Below are positions 1 through 10,126 of a stretch of DNA of 64,000 nt, piece by piece. The stretch is taken from positions 62,001-126,000 of the forward strand of contig NZ_JAUXVZ010000055.1 of NCBI RefSeq assembly GCF_030680185.1, in the 5' to 3' direction. Both the position numbers and the translations under genes were made by a program. Every line of letters begins with the position of its first letter. Position 1 is the stretch's first letter. The notes beneath the pieces are model-generated. The model saw only the letters and a list, made by a program, of their open reading frames with translations, made no database searches and was not told the DNA's origin. Origin of the DNA: Phenylobacterium sp. (GTDB taxonomy: Bacteria; Pseudomonadota; Alphaproteobacteria; Caulobacterales; Caulobacteraceae).

Positions 1-266
1 TCGATCTTGGAGATCAGCTTTCGCTGGCGATCACGGGTACGCAATTCAAGCGCACGATCAGTCGCCGACCAGGCGCGATCGATGTCGTCAGGCAGGTTTT
101 CAGTTTCGTTCTGGAGGTGCGACAGCGTCTCGCGAGATTCACGAAGAATCTCTTCCTTCCAGTCGTTTAACTTCTGTCGGAAATATTCGACCTGACGGTC
201 GTTCATGAACTCTTCGTCCTCAGACGGACGATAGGAGTCTTCTTTAGCCAAGACAGTGGTCGACAT
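1..266 (-). CDS. dksA: RNA polymerase-binding transcription factor DksA (partial, C-terminus beyond window)
   Basis: The first 88 codons of a DksA/TraR-family protein are visible; the gene runs off the left edge. DksA binds in the RNA polymerase secondary channel and tunes transcription with ppGpp. The visible part contains the charged coiled-coil region and the DDIDRAWSATDRALELRTRDR stretch shortened here to its core, DRALELRTRDRQRKLISKI, which is highly typical of alphaproteobacterial DksA. The C4 zinc finger would lie outside the window. The start is the ATG read leftwards from 266, preceded by a GTGAGG ribosome site. It sits downstream of fliX on the same strand, the arrangement I recall from Caulobacter. 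Identity is secure; the missing end cannot be judged. Confidence 0.93.
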   Translation of the reverse strand, partial: MSTTVLAKEDSYRPSEDEEFMNDRQVEYFRQKLNDWKEEILRESRETLSHLQNETENLPDDIDRAWSATDRALELRTRDRQRKLISKI

Positions 267-339
267 AATCGATACCTCACGCCCCTGGACGTATCCCCGG
301 AACTTGGGAGGCGGCTATATAGCAGAACTCCGGGGACAT

Positions 340-798
340 TCAACGCGACTCACTTCGCACCGGAAGAGCAGCAGAACGGGCCATCTCGAGTTTGGCCAGT
401 TCGACGGCCGCCCGGGTCTCGATCTCGTTGAGAACGCCTTCCAGGGCGGCATCTTCGGTCTGGTCCCGCTCCTCGCGGACCGCGCGGCCCAGGCGCTCCA
501 GCTGGTTCATGGAGAGGTCCCCGCCCACCAGGGCGATCTTCACCTCGTCGAGCACGTCGAGAATGCGCCCGGCGCGGCTGACGGCGCGGCGCTTACGCTC
601 CAGCGGCCCGCCGGTTTCCTGCAGGGCGAGCAGAGCGCCCACGCCCCCCAGGGCCGAAACCCCGGTGGTCGGCCCGGCGGCGGCGGTCGACGCCGCACCG
701 CCCGCCGTCGGCAGTCTGAACCCCTCGCCGCCCTGCGCGCCCCGGGTCCGACCCGGACCTGAAGCGCTGCCTGCGCCGCCTGCGCCACTGACTTTCAT
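340..798 (-). CDS. fliX: Flagellar assembly regulator FliX
   Basis: A 152-residue protein with a Gly/Ala-rich, disordered N-terminal third (starting MKVSGAGG) and a helical C-terminal half containing LDVLDEVKIALVGG and a run of acidic/basic helices. This matches FliX, which in Caulobacter couples early flagellar assembly to the activity of the sigma-54 activator FlbD. A GTG nine bases upstream (807) is in frame, but the ATG at 798 gives the family-typical MKV start. The gene is divergent from flgI. A near-consensus CtrA box lies about 53 bases upstream. In Caulobacter fliX is a CtrA-controlled class II flagellar gene, so the site fits. No odd features. Confidence 0.88.
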   Translation of the reverse strand: MKVSGAGGAGSASGPGRTRGAQGGEGFRLPTAGGAASTAAAGPTTGVSALGGVGALLALQETGGPLERKRRAVSRAGRILDVLDEVKIALVGGDLSMNQLERLGRAVREERDQTEDAALEGVLNEIETRAAVELAKLEMARSAALPVRSESR

Positions 799-849
799 GC
801 GACCCACTTCACACGGACTGAACTCAAGCGGGACCTTTGAGCCCGCGCT

Positions 850-865
850 CTTAGGGTATGGTTAA
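850..865 (-). promoter_or_regulatory. Candidate CtrA-binding box upstream of fliX
   Basis: Reading the minus strand, TTAACCATACCCTAA fits the CtrA consensus TTAA-N7-TTAA with one mismatch (CTAA for TTAA). It begins with the common TTAACCAT half-site. It lies about 53 bases before the fliX ATG, a plausible position near the -35 region. Sequence match only. Confidence 0.55.
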
Positions 866-866
866 T

Positions 867-894
867 GCCGGGCAATTTCTGCAGCTTGCCGCCC
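867..894 (+). promoter_or_regulatory. Inverted GGCAA/TTGCC motif, candidate FlbD enhancer (ftr-like)
   Basis: GCCGGGCAA and TTGCCGCCC form an interrupted inverted repeat, about 70-90 bases upstream of the candidate sigma-54 promoter of flgI. Caulobacter FlbD-responsive ftr elements also carry GGCAA/TTGCC half-sites at roughly this distance. The identity of the binding protein is inferred. Confidence 0.35.
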
Positions 895-956
895 TTCCCC
901 CGGCACGCCGCGCGGCGCGTTAACTGTATTTGTTAGACTTTTGGCGCTCGCCCATC

Positions 957-972
957 TGGCATGGTCGTCGCA
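957..972 (+). promoter_or_regulatory. Candidate sigma-54 (-24/-12) promoter for the flgI operon
   Basis: TGGCATGGTCGTCGCA matches the RpoN consensus TGGCAC-N5-TTGCA with two mismatches and exact GG-N10-GC spacing (GG at 958-959, GC at 970-971). It would start transcription near 983, about 27 bases before the flgI ATG. Many Caulobacter middle and late flagellar operons use sigma-54 with FlbD. Confidence 0.55.
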
Positions 973-1009
973 GGGGCAGGGCCAGGTTCCTCATGCCCGG
1001 CGAGACTCA

Positions 1010-2116
1010 ATGTCCCACCCGTTCCGACTGTTCAGCGCCATCCTGATCGCCGCCAGCCTGGCGGCCAGCCCCGCCCTGTCGGCGTCCCGCATCAAGGACA
1101 TCGTCGAGTTCGAGGGCGTGCGAGACAACATGCTGGTGGGCTACGGCATCGTCGTCGGGCTGAACGGCACCGGCGACTCCCTGCGCAACGCCCCCTTCAC
1201 CCGCCAGAGCCTGGAGGGGATGCTGGAGCGGATGGGCGTCAACACCCGCGACGCCAACATCAACACCAAGAACGTCGCCGCCGTGATGGTCACTGCGCGG
1301 CTGCCGGCCTTCGCCGCGGCCGGCTCGCCGGTGGACGCCACGGTCTCGGCCATGGGCGACGCCAAGAGCCTGCAGGGCGGCACCCTGCTGGTGACCCCGC
1401 TGATGGGCGCCGATGGCGAAGCCTATGCGGTGGCGCAGGGCACGGTCCAGACCGGCTCGATCTCGGCCGGCGGCGCCTCGGGCTCCTCCATCTCCAAGGG
1501 CGTCCCGACCGCAGGCCGCATCGCCGGCGGCGCCCTGGTGGAGCGGGAGCTGGGCTTCCAGCTCGCCTCCATGGGCCAGATGCGGATGACCCTGCGCAAT
1601 CCCGACTTCACCACCTCGCGCCGGATCGCCGAGGCGGTGAACCGCCAGTTCCCCGGCACCGCCTACGCCCAGAACCCGACCATCGTCGCGGTGCGCCCGC
1701 CGGCCGGCCACGACATGACCGCCTTCATGGCGCAGATCGAGAACCTCTCGGTCAGCCCCGACACCCCGGCCAAGGTGGTCATCGACGAGGTGTCCGGCGT
1801 CATCGTCATGGGCGAGGCCGTCCGCGTCTCGACCGTGGCCATCGCCCAGGGCAACCTGACCATCCGCGTCCAGGAATTCCCCGCCGTGGTCCAGCCGGCC
1901 CCCTTCAGCCAGGGCCAGACGGTCGTCGTTCCGCAGACCGAAGTCGATGTGGAGGAAGAGCGCGGCCGGCAGTTCCTGACCGTGCGCAGCGGCGCGTCGC
2001 TCTCCGACCTGGTGGCCGGCCTCAATGCTCTGGGGGTCACCCCGCGGGACATGATCTCCATTCTGCAGACCATCAAGGCCGCCGGCGCCCTGCAGGCCGA
2101 TATCGAGGTGATGTGA
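1010..2116 (+). CDS. flgI: Flagellar basal body P-ring protein FlgI
   Basis: A 368-residue precursor of the periplasmic P-ring subunit, which forms the bushing for the flagellar rod in the peptidoglycan layer. Residues 1-24 form a Sec signal peptide (hydrophobic AILIAASLAASPALSA). The mature start RIKDIVEFEGVRDNMLVGYG and the later VGLNGTGD are hallmarks of FlgI. Length is normal. An in-frame start at 941 exists, but it would bury the signal peptide and overlap the candidate promoter, so the ATG at 1010 is preferred. The stop codon overlaps the next start (ATGA), indicating translational coupling within a three-gene flagellar operon. Confidence 0.95.
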   Translation: MSHPFRLFSAILIAASLAASPALSASRIKDIVEFEGVRDNMLVGYGIVVGLNGTGDSLRNAPFTRQSLEGMLERMGVNTRDANINTKNVAAVMVTARLPAFAAAGSPVDATVSAMGDAKSLQGGTLLVTPLMGADGEAYAVAQGTVQTGSISAGGASGSSISKGVPTAGRIAGGALVERELGFQLASMGQMRMTLRNPDFTTSRRIAEAVNRQFPGTAYAQNPTIVAVRPPAGHDMTAFMAQIENLSVSPDTPAKVVIDEVSGVIVMGEAVRVSTVAIAQGNLTIRVQEFPAVVQPAPFSQGQTVVVPQTEVDVEEERGRQFLTVRSGASLSDLVAGLNALGVTPRDMISILQTIKAAGALQADIEVM

Positions 2117-2436
2117 TGAGCGCGCTTTCGCCGATCTCCGCCATCACCCCCGCCTCCCAGGCCGCCGAGGGCGCCGCCAACACCGCTGAGCTGGCCAAAC
2201 GCGGCCAGATCGAGAAGACCGCCGCCGACTTCGAAGCGGCCTTCCTGTCGATCATGATGCAGCAGATGTTCACCGCCACCGAGGTTTCCGCGCCGTTTGG
2301 CGGCGGCCAGGCGGAAAACCAGTTCCGCTCCTTCCTCACCGAGGCCTTCGCCCGTGAGACCATCAAGAGCGGTGGCGTAGGCCTTGCCGACACGGTGGCC
2401 CGCGAAATGTTGAAACTTCAAGGCCTGGAGGAGTAG
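2116..2436 (+). CDS. FlgJ-type rod-binding protein (short, muramidase domain absent)
   Basis: A 106-residue protein corresponding to the N-terminal rod-binding domain of FlgJ, with no peptidoglycan hydrolase domain. The motif KTAADFEAAFLSIMMQQMF is the family signature, and a polar tail ends MLKLQGLEE. It is expected to act as a rod cap or scaffold in the periplasm. Alphaproteobacteria commonly have this short form, and a separate lytic enzyme supplies the wall-cutting activity. The start overlaps the flgI stop by one base in an ATGA junction. The next gene, flbY, begins 5 bases after its stop, so all three are co-transcribed. Confidence 0.85.
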   Translation: MSALSPISAITPASQAAEGAANTAELAKRGQIEKTAADFEAAFLSIMMQQMFTATEVSAPFGGGQAENQFRSFLTEAFARETIKSGGVGLADTVAREMLKLQGLEE

Positions 2437-2441
2437 CCGCC

Positions 2442-2885
2442 ATGGCGATCGCCGCGACGGACGCGCAGGACCGCGTCGAACAACTGGTCATGCTGACCGA
2501 GCGCCTGACCGAGCTTGTGGCCCAGAGCGCCCAGGCCTTCGAGGAAGGCCGACCGCATCACGCCGCGGCTCAGTTGGAGGAAACCACCCGGCTGGCCAAT
2601 CTCTACCGCCACGAATCCGCCCGGGTGCGGGCCGATCCGACCCTGGTGGCGTCCGCGCCCCTGGCCCAGCGCGCCCGCCTGGTCCGCGCCACCGAAGCCT
2701 TCGACGCCGTTCTCGCCCGCCAGGGCCGGGCGATCGAGGCGGCGCGCACCATCACCGAGGGCCTCGTCAAGGCCATCGCCGACGAGGTCACGGCGCAGCG
2801 CAGCCAGGCCGTGGGCTATGGTCCCCGCTCCAGCCAGACCACCAACAACACGGCCACCGCCATCACCCTGAACAAGCGCGCCTGA
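2442..2885 (+). CDS. flbY: FlbY-like flagellar protein (FlgN-type export chaperone family)
   Basis: A 147-residue, almost wholly helical protein. Residues about 5-115 are an Ala/Glu/Arg-rich helical region (RVEQLVMLTERLTELVAQSA and following), and a Ser/Asn/Thr-rich tail ends TAITLNKRA. Such proteins in third place after flgI and the short flgJ gene are called FlbY in Caulobacter. They resemble FlgN chaperones, which hold hook-associated proteins for export. The assignment rests mainly on gene order and helical character, not on a diagnostic motif. It is the last gene of the operon; a GC-rich hairpin and then the FMN riboswitch follow. Confidence 0.7.
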   Translation: MAIAATDAQDRVEQLVMLTERLTELVAQSAQAFEEGRPHHAAAQLEETTRLANLYRHESARVRADPTLVASAPLAQRARLVRATEAFDAVLARQGRAIEAARTITEGLVKAIADEVTAQRSQAVGYGPRSSQTTNNTATAITLNKRA

Positions 2886-2931
2886 TCCAAACGCTTGTTT
2901 AGCGCCCAGATTTGCGGCTAGTCTGACCCCG

Positions 2932-2950
2932 TCGCCGGGGGTTCCGGCGA
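2932..2950 (+). terminator. GC-rich hairpin after the flgI operon
   Basis: TCGCCGG and CCGGCGA pair perfectly (7 bp) around a GGGTT loop, 47 bases after the flbY stop and just before the riboswitch. There is no U-tract, so it is at best a weak or Rho-assisted terminator. Confidence 0.3.
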
Positions 2951-2954
2951 TCTA

Positions 2955-3110
2955 CGTTCTCAGGGCGGGGTGTAATTCCCCACCGGCGGTAATGCCGGAT
3001 CTGCAAGGATCCGGACGAGCCCGCGGGCGCCTGTCGGCCTCACCGCCGCCAGGGACGAGCAGACCCGGTGTGATCCCGGGGCCGACGGTTAGAGTCCGGT
3101 TATGAGAACC
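2955..3110 (+). promoter_or_regulatory. FMN riboswitch (RFN element)
   Basis: The segment contains the conserved RFN blocks in order: AGGGCGGGGTGTAATTCCCC, ACCGGCGGT, then AGCCCGCG-like and GACCCGGTGTGATCCCGG, and finally GACGGTTAGAGTCCGG with TATGAGAACC. The closing P1 helix is GTTCTC (2956-2961) with GAGAAC (3104-3109). FMN binding normally represses riboflavin genes, and the element sits directly upstream of a lumazine synthase gene. Recognition is by conserved primary sequence and the P1 pairing. Confidence 0.93.
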
Positions 3111-3120
3111 GTTGGGCGAC

Positions 3121-3149
3121 ACCATTGAGGGCGCGTGCGCCCCCATGGT
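3121..3149 (+). promoter_or_regulatory. Hairpin in the riboswitch expression platform
   Basis: ACCAT (3121-3125) pairs with ATGGT (3145-3149), enclosing GGGCGC (3129-3134) paired with GCGCCC (3137-3142). It lies between the aptamer and the ribH start. No U-run follows, so control by Rho or at translation is more likely than classical attenuation. Confidence 0.45.
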
Positions 3150-3201
3150 CCGTCCAGCGCGCCCCTGAGTCGTGGTTCATCCACCCGTCAGGGAAACGAC
3201 C

Positions 3202-3693
3202 ATGACCCAAGCTGCCTATGAACTTCCCACCGCCAATGGCGCCTACCGCGCCGGACGCATCGCCTTTGTCCAGTCCCTCTGGCATCGCGACATCGTCGAC
3301 GAAGCCCATGCCGGCTTTACCGACGCCATGGGCGAGCGAGGCTTCGGCCCCGACCGCATCGACCGCTTCGAAGTCCCCGGCGCCTTCGAGATCCCGCTGC
3401 ACGCCCAGAGCCTGATCCACACCGGCCGCTACGCCGCCGTGGTGGGCGCAGCCTTCGTGATCGATGGCGGCATCTACCGGCACGACTTCGTGGCCCAGAC
3501 CGTGGTCGCCGCCCTGATGCAGGTCCAGCTCGCCACCCAGACGCCCGTCTTCTCGGTGGTCCTGACCCCGCACCACTTCCATGAGCATGAGGCGCATCAC
3601 GACTTCTTCCACACCCACTTCCGGAAGAAGGGCGCGGAGGCGGCCGAGGCCTGCGTGCTCACCCTGGAGAACCTCGCCAAGCTGGCGGCGTGA
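3202..3693 (+). CDS. ribH: 6,7-dimethyl-8-ribityllumazine synthase, RibH2 type
   Basis: A 163-residue lumazine synthase that condenses the ribityl-aminouracil with dihydroxybutanone phosphate to make the riboflavin precursor lumazine. Family signatures are FVQSLWHRDIVDEAH near the start, FEVPGAFEIPL in the middle, DGGIYRHDFVA, and the His-rich VVLTPHHFHEHEAHH. The last two are characteristic of the RibH2 subtype known from Brucella and Mesorhizobium, which is decameric and controlled by an FMN riboswitch. An in-frame start at 3172 exists. The ATG at 3202 has an AGGGAA ribosome site and yields the usual N-terminus. It stands alone, without ribD/E/B, consistent with a second lumazine synthase outside the main rib operon. 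Confidence 0.92.
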   Translation: MTQAAYELPTANGAYRAGRIAFVQSLWHRDIVDEAHAGFTDAMGERGFGPDRIDRFEVPGAFEIPLHAQSLIHTGRYAAVVGAAFVIDGGIYRHDFVAQTVVAALMQVQLATQTPVFSVVLTPHHFHEHEAHHDFFHTHFRKKGAEAAEACVLTLENLAKLAA

Positions 3694-3702
3694 GGGTTCG
3701 CC

Positions 3703-4122
3703 ATGGAAACCGGTCCCGCCCCGCCCGAGGGCTTCGTCCCGCATGATCGACGCAGCCCGCTGACCGAACCCTGGGAGCCGCTGTTCGTCCGCCGGACCGA
3801 CAGCGCCGTCATCCTGGGGCTTCGCGCCGGTCCGGCTCACGCCAATGGCCGGGGGTTCGTCCATGGCGGCCTGCTGATGGCCCTGGCCGACAACGCCATG
3901 GGCCTGACCTGCGCCCATCGGCTTGGCGGCGACCGGTCCCTGGTGACGGTGAACCTGAACCTGGACTTCCTGGCGGCCGCTCAGCTTGGCCAATGGCTGG
4001 CGTTCGAGACCGACTTCGTGAAGCCAGGCTCGACCCTCTGCTTCGCCCAGGCCTTCGTCACGGCCGACGGCAAGCCGTGCGCGCGGGCCAACGGCGTATT
4101 CCGGGTCGTCAGCCGGGATTGA
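3703..4122 (+). CDS. PaaI-family hotdog thioesterase
   Basis: A 139-residue single-hotdog acyl-CoA thioesterase. The helix motif FVHGGLLMALADNAMG (His54-Gly-Gly, then Asp63/Asn64) is the PaaI/YbgC-like active-site pattern, and it is followed by the TVNLNLDFLAAA strand typical of the fold. Such enzymes hydrolyse aryl- or acyl-CoA esters in the cytoplasm; the substrate cannot be read from sequence. It begins 9 bases after ribH and is probably co-transcribed with it, which would place it under FMN control. Its last 14 bases overlap the 3' end of the convergent ABC-F gene. Confidence 0.85.
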   Translation: METGPAPPEGFVPHDRRSPLTEPWEPLFVRRTDSAVILGLRAGPAHANGRGFVHGGLLMALADNAMGLTCAHRLGGDRSLVTVNLNLDFLAAAQLGQWLAFETDFVKPGSTLCFAQAFVTADGKPCARANGVFRVVSRD

Positions 4123-5701
4123 GGCGGATCTCTCGTTCGACGCCGACGCCTGCGAGGAAATCGCGGTCGTGGCTGACGATGAGGAGCGCCCCGTCATAGT
4201 CCCGCAGCGCCACCTCGACCGCGGCCAGCGAGTCGAGGTCGAGGTGGTTGCTCGGCTCATCCAGGATCAGCAGTTGCGGCGGCGTCCTGGCCATCAGCAC
4301 ACAGGCCAGGGCCGCGCGCAGCCGCTCCCCGCCGCTGAGACTGGCCACCCGCCGGTCGGCGGCGCTGTTGCGGAACAGGAAACGGGCCAGCGCGGCGTGC
4401 GCCGCATTGGCGTCGGCGTCCGGGTTGAGGCGCAGGAAGGCCTCGCGCAGAGTCTCCTGCGGTCGCAGCATGGCCGCCTGCTGGTCGAACACGGCGGCGG
4501 GAACCCATCGCCGCGCCGTTCCGGCCTGCGGCGTAATCTCGCCGGAAGCCAGCTTCAGCAGAGTGGTCTTGCCCGATCCGTTGGGGCCGACGATGGCCAC
4601 ACGGTCCGGCCCCGCAATATCCAGGGACAGGTCCTCGAACAGCCGACGCCCGTCGGCCAAGCTGTAGGCGACCTTGTCGAGGGTGAGCACACGCCGCCCG
4701 GCCGCCAGCCCACAGGACGGCAGGTCGAAGCCGAGCCTTCGCACCTGCTCCACCGCCCCTTGCGCCTCGGCGAGCCGCGCGCTCAGGGCTTCTCGGCGAC
4801 GCTCGGCCAGCAGGTTCTGACGGCCACCCGAATTCTCCGCCTGCTCGGCCCGGGCGCCCAGCAGGATCTTCGGCTCGCTGCCCCGGGCGGCGAAGCGCCG
4901 GCCGCCCGCGTCCCGTCGCGCCTTGCGCTCACGATCGCGCTGGGCGTCCCGGCCGGCTCGCGCCAGATCACGCGCGGCCGTCTCGAGCGTCTGTTCGGCC
5001 GTGGCCTGCTCCTGCGCCTTGCGCGCCGCATAGAGGTCGTAGTTCCCGCCATAGAGCCGCGCCCCAAGGCCCGAAAGCTCCAGGATCTGGTCGGTCTGAC
5101 GCAGCAGCTCCCGGTCGTGGCTGACCACGATCGCGCCCCCGCGCCACTGCGCCAGAACCTCAGCCACAAGCGCTCGCGCCTCGGCGTCGAGATTGTTGGT
5201 CGGCTCATCGAGGATCAGCATGTCCGGCGCCTGGACCAGCAGACCGGCCAGGGCCGCCCGCGTCGCCTCCCCGCCACTTAGACTGGCCGCGCGGCGCAGG
5301 GGGTCGAGCCCGGCCAGGCCCACCCGAACCAGGGCCGCCTCAAGCCGCGCCGGCAGGGTCCAGTCGGCCTCGGCGAGGTCGCGCTCGTCGCCGGCGCCCG
5401 CCTCGAGCCGCGCCAGCCGTGAGAGCGGTTCGCCCAGCCCCATGAGGTCGGCCACGCGGGCGGCCGGCGGCGGCTCCACCATCTGGCGCAGAACGCCAAT
5501 GCGACCCTGGATGGAGACTGCGCCTGCGGCTGGCGTCAGCTCGCCAAGGATCAGGCGGATAAGCGTGGTCTTGCCCACCCCATTGCGGCCGACCAGGCCG
5601 ATGCGCTCGGGCCCGAAGGCGAGCGTCAGGTCGTCGATCAGGCGACGGCCGTCAGGGGTGCTGTAGGAAAGACCATCGAGGGTGACGAAGGGCGCAGACA
5701 T
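4109..5701 (-). CDS. ABC-F family ATP-binding protein
   Basis: A 530-residue cytoplasmic protein with two ABC ATPase domains and no membrane segment. Domain 1 has Walker A GRNGVGKT (residues 38-45), signature LSGGEATR and Walker B LDEPTNNLD. A charged linker of about 80 residues (QEQATAEQTLETAARDLARA and following) corresponds to the ABC-F interdomain linker. Domain 2 has GPNGSGKT, LSGGERLR and LDEPSNHLD. ABC-F proteins bind the ribosomal E site and affect translation or give ribosome-targeting antibiotic resistance. The subfamily is unclear; a Uup/YheS-like housekeeping member is as likely as a resistance factor. Convergent with the preceding thioesterase. Confidence 0.9.
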   Translation of the reverse strand: MSAPFVTLDGLSYSTPDGRRLIDDLTLAFGPERIGLVGRNGVGKTTLIRLILGELTPAAGAVSIQGRIGVLRQMVEPPPAARVADLMGLGEPLSRLARLEAGAGDERDLAEADWTLPARLEAALVRVGLAGLDPLRRAASLSGGEATRAALAGLLVQAPDMLILDEPTNNLDAEARALVAEVLAQWRGGAIVVSHDRELLRQTDQILELSGLGARLYGGNYDLYAARKAQEQATAEQTLETAARDLARAGRDAQRDRERKARRDAGGRRFAARGSEPKILLGARAEQAENSGGRQNLLAERRREALSARLAEAQGAVEQVRRLGFDLPSCGLAAGRRVLTLDKVAYSLADGRRLFEDLSLDIAGPDRVAIVGPNGSGKTTLLKLASGEITPQAGTARRWVPAAVFDQQAAMLRPQETLREAFLRLNPDADANAAHAALARFLFRNSAADRRVASLSGGERLRAALACVLMARTPPQLLILDEPSNHLDLDSLAAVEVALRDYDGALLIVSHDRDFLAGVGVEREIRLNPG

Positions 5702-5907
5702 GCGAGGAGACCGTGGCGACGTGGACAGGCAGGGCGGTGCGGACGTCGGTCGCGGCGCGCATGTCGGTCTCTCCTCTCAGATGGCGCCTTGCATGTAGTC
5801 GCCTCCGGGCCGGCGCGCAAATTCGCCAGGGGCGCGCCACCTCGGCCGTTGCGCTGGGATAGTCCGGCGACCTAACCTCCGGCCGCAATCACATCTGGGG
5901 GTCCTCC

Positions 5908-7113
5908 GTGAACATCCGCTCCATCCTGCTCGCCGGCCTGTTGTCCACGGCGGCGGCCGCAGCCTTCGCCCAGACCCCGGCCCAGATGCACGAGGCGGCC
6001 ACCGTGCTGGACACCCACTTCGATACCCCGGCCAATTTCGGGGCCGAGGGCTGGAGCATCATGGAGCGCCACGACGTCGCCGTGGACGGCACCCAGGTGG
6101 ACTATCCCCGCATGGTCGAAGGCGGCGTCGATGGCGGGGTCTTCGTCATCTTCACCCCGCAGAGGGGCCGCGGCCCCGCGGCCGACGCCGAGGCCCGGGA
6201 CCACGCCTTCGTCCGGGCCGCCGAGATCCTGCAGATGACGGCCAGGGAGCACGAGCACTTCGCGCTGGTCACCACGCCGGCCGAGGCCGCCGCGGCCGAG
6301 GCGGCGGGCAAGAAGTTCGTCTTCATCAGCATCGAGAACGGCGCGCCGGTCGCCGGCGACCTGACCCTGATGGACACCTTCTACAAGCTCGGCGTCCGCA
6401 TGATGGGACCGGTGCACTTCGCCAATAACGACCTGGCCGACTCCTCCACCGATCCCAAGGGTCCCGAATGGGGCGGACTGAGCGAAAAGGGCCGCGCCTT
6501 CGTGACCCGCGCCAACCAGCTTGGCGTGGTGATCGATCCCAGCCACGCCTCGGACCGGACCCTGGACCAGATCCTCGACCTCTCCACCGCCCCGGTGATC
6601 CTGTCGCACTCGGGCGTGAAGGCGGTTTACGACCATCCCCGCAACATCCCCGACAACCTGCTGCGCAAGCTGGCGGCCAAGGGCGGGGTCATCCAGGTCA
6701 ACGCCTTCTCCGGATACATGGTGGATGTGCCGCGCATCCCCGAACGTCAGGCCGCGCTCGCCGCGCTCACCGCCAAGTACGGCCAGCGCCGGGACGTGGC
6801 GGCGGAGAACCGCGACGCCTATCTGGCCGAGCTGGCGGCCATCGAGGCGGCCTATCCCCTGCCCCAGGCCAATCTCGACGACCTGATGAAACACATCCTG
6901 CACGTGGTCGAGGTGGCCGGCATCGACCATGTGGGTCTGTCGGGCGACTTCGACGGCGGCGGCGGGATCGAGGGCCTGGAGGACGTCACCACCTTCCCGA
7001 CGCTCACCGAGCGCCTAGTGGCGGCCGGCTTCACCCAGGAGGATCTGAACAAGTTCTGGGGCGGCAACGCCCTGCGGGTCTTCGCCGAGGTCCAGGCCGC
7101 GGCGGCCCGCTGA
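5908..7113 (+). CDS. Secreted membrane dipeptidase (peptidase M19)
   Basis: A 401-residue precursor of a dizinc dipeptidase of the renal-dipeptidase family. An N-terminal Sec signal peptide (NIRSILLAGLLSTAAAAAFA) ends near residue 21, placing the enzyme in the periplasm. Metal-binding motifs are seen: DTHFD (His37, Asp39), SIENG for the bridging glutamate, and histidines in DPSHASD and LSHSG; GLSGDFDGGG near the C-terminus is also conserved. These enzymes cleave dipeptides, sometimes with D-residues. Translation appears to start at a GTG (5908) after a purine-rich site. It stands alone, with 206 featureless bases to the divergent ABC-F gene. Confidence 0.9.
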   Translation: MNIRSILLAGLLSTAAAAAFAQTPAQMHEAATVLDTHFDTPANFGAEGWSIMERHDVAVDGTQVDYPRMVEGGVDGGVFVIFTPQRGRGPAADAEARDHAFVRAAEILQMTAREHEHFALVTTPAEAAAAEAAGKKFVFISIENGAPVAGDLTLMDTFYKLGVRMMGPVHFANNDLADSSTDPKGPEWGGLSEKGRAFVTRANQLGVVIDPSHASDRTLDQILDLSTAPVILSHSGVKAVYDHPRNIPDNLLRKLAAKGGVIQVNAFSGYMVDVPRIPERQAALAALTAKYGQRRDVAAENRDAYLAELAAIEAAYPLPQANLDDLMKHILHVVEVAGIDHVGLSGDFDGGGGIEGLEDVTTFPTLTERLVAAGFTQEDLNKFWGGNALRVFAEVQAAAAR

Positions 7114-7120
7114 GCTCTTT

Positions 7121-7135
7121 GTTCCCGGCTTGTTC
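7121..7135 (+). promoter_or_regulatory. LexA (SOS) box upstream of uvrA
   Basis: GTTCCCGGCTTGTTC is an exact match to the alphaproteobacterial SOS operator GTTC-N7-GTTC. It lies 81 bases before the uvrA ATG, and uvrA is a standard SOS gene in this class. Confidence 0.85.
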
Positions 7136-7216
7136 TCGTGTTATCTCTGAGTCCCGGCACTACATAGAAACCGGCTGTCTGGAACCTGGGCGGCCGGCAG
7201 GGCTTCCAGGACAATC

Positions 7217-10108
<2,892 letters not shown>

Positions 10109-10126
10109 ACCCTGGAGAACTTCGCC

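Noticed and set aside
961..2436. Long alternative plus-strand frame over flgI joined to the flgJ-like sequence
   Set aside because: Only the last 106 residues, from the ATG at 2116, are real. The earlier part is Arg/Gly/Pro-rich shadow of flgI.
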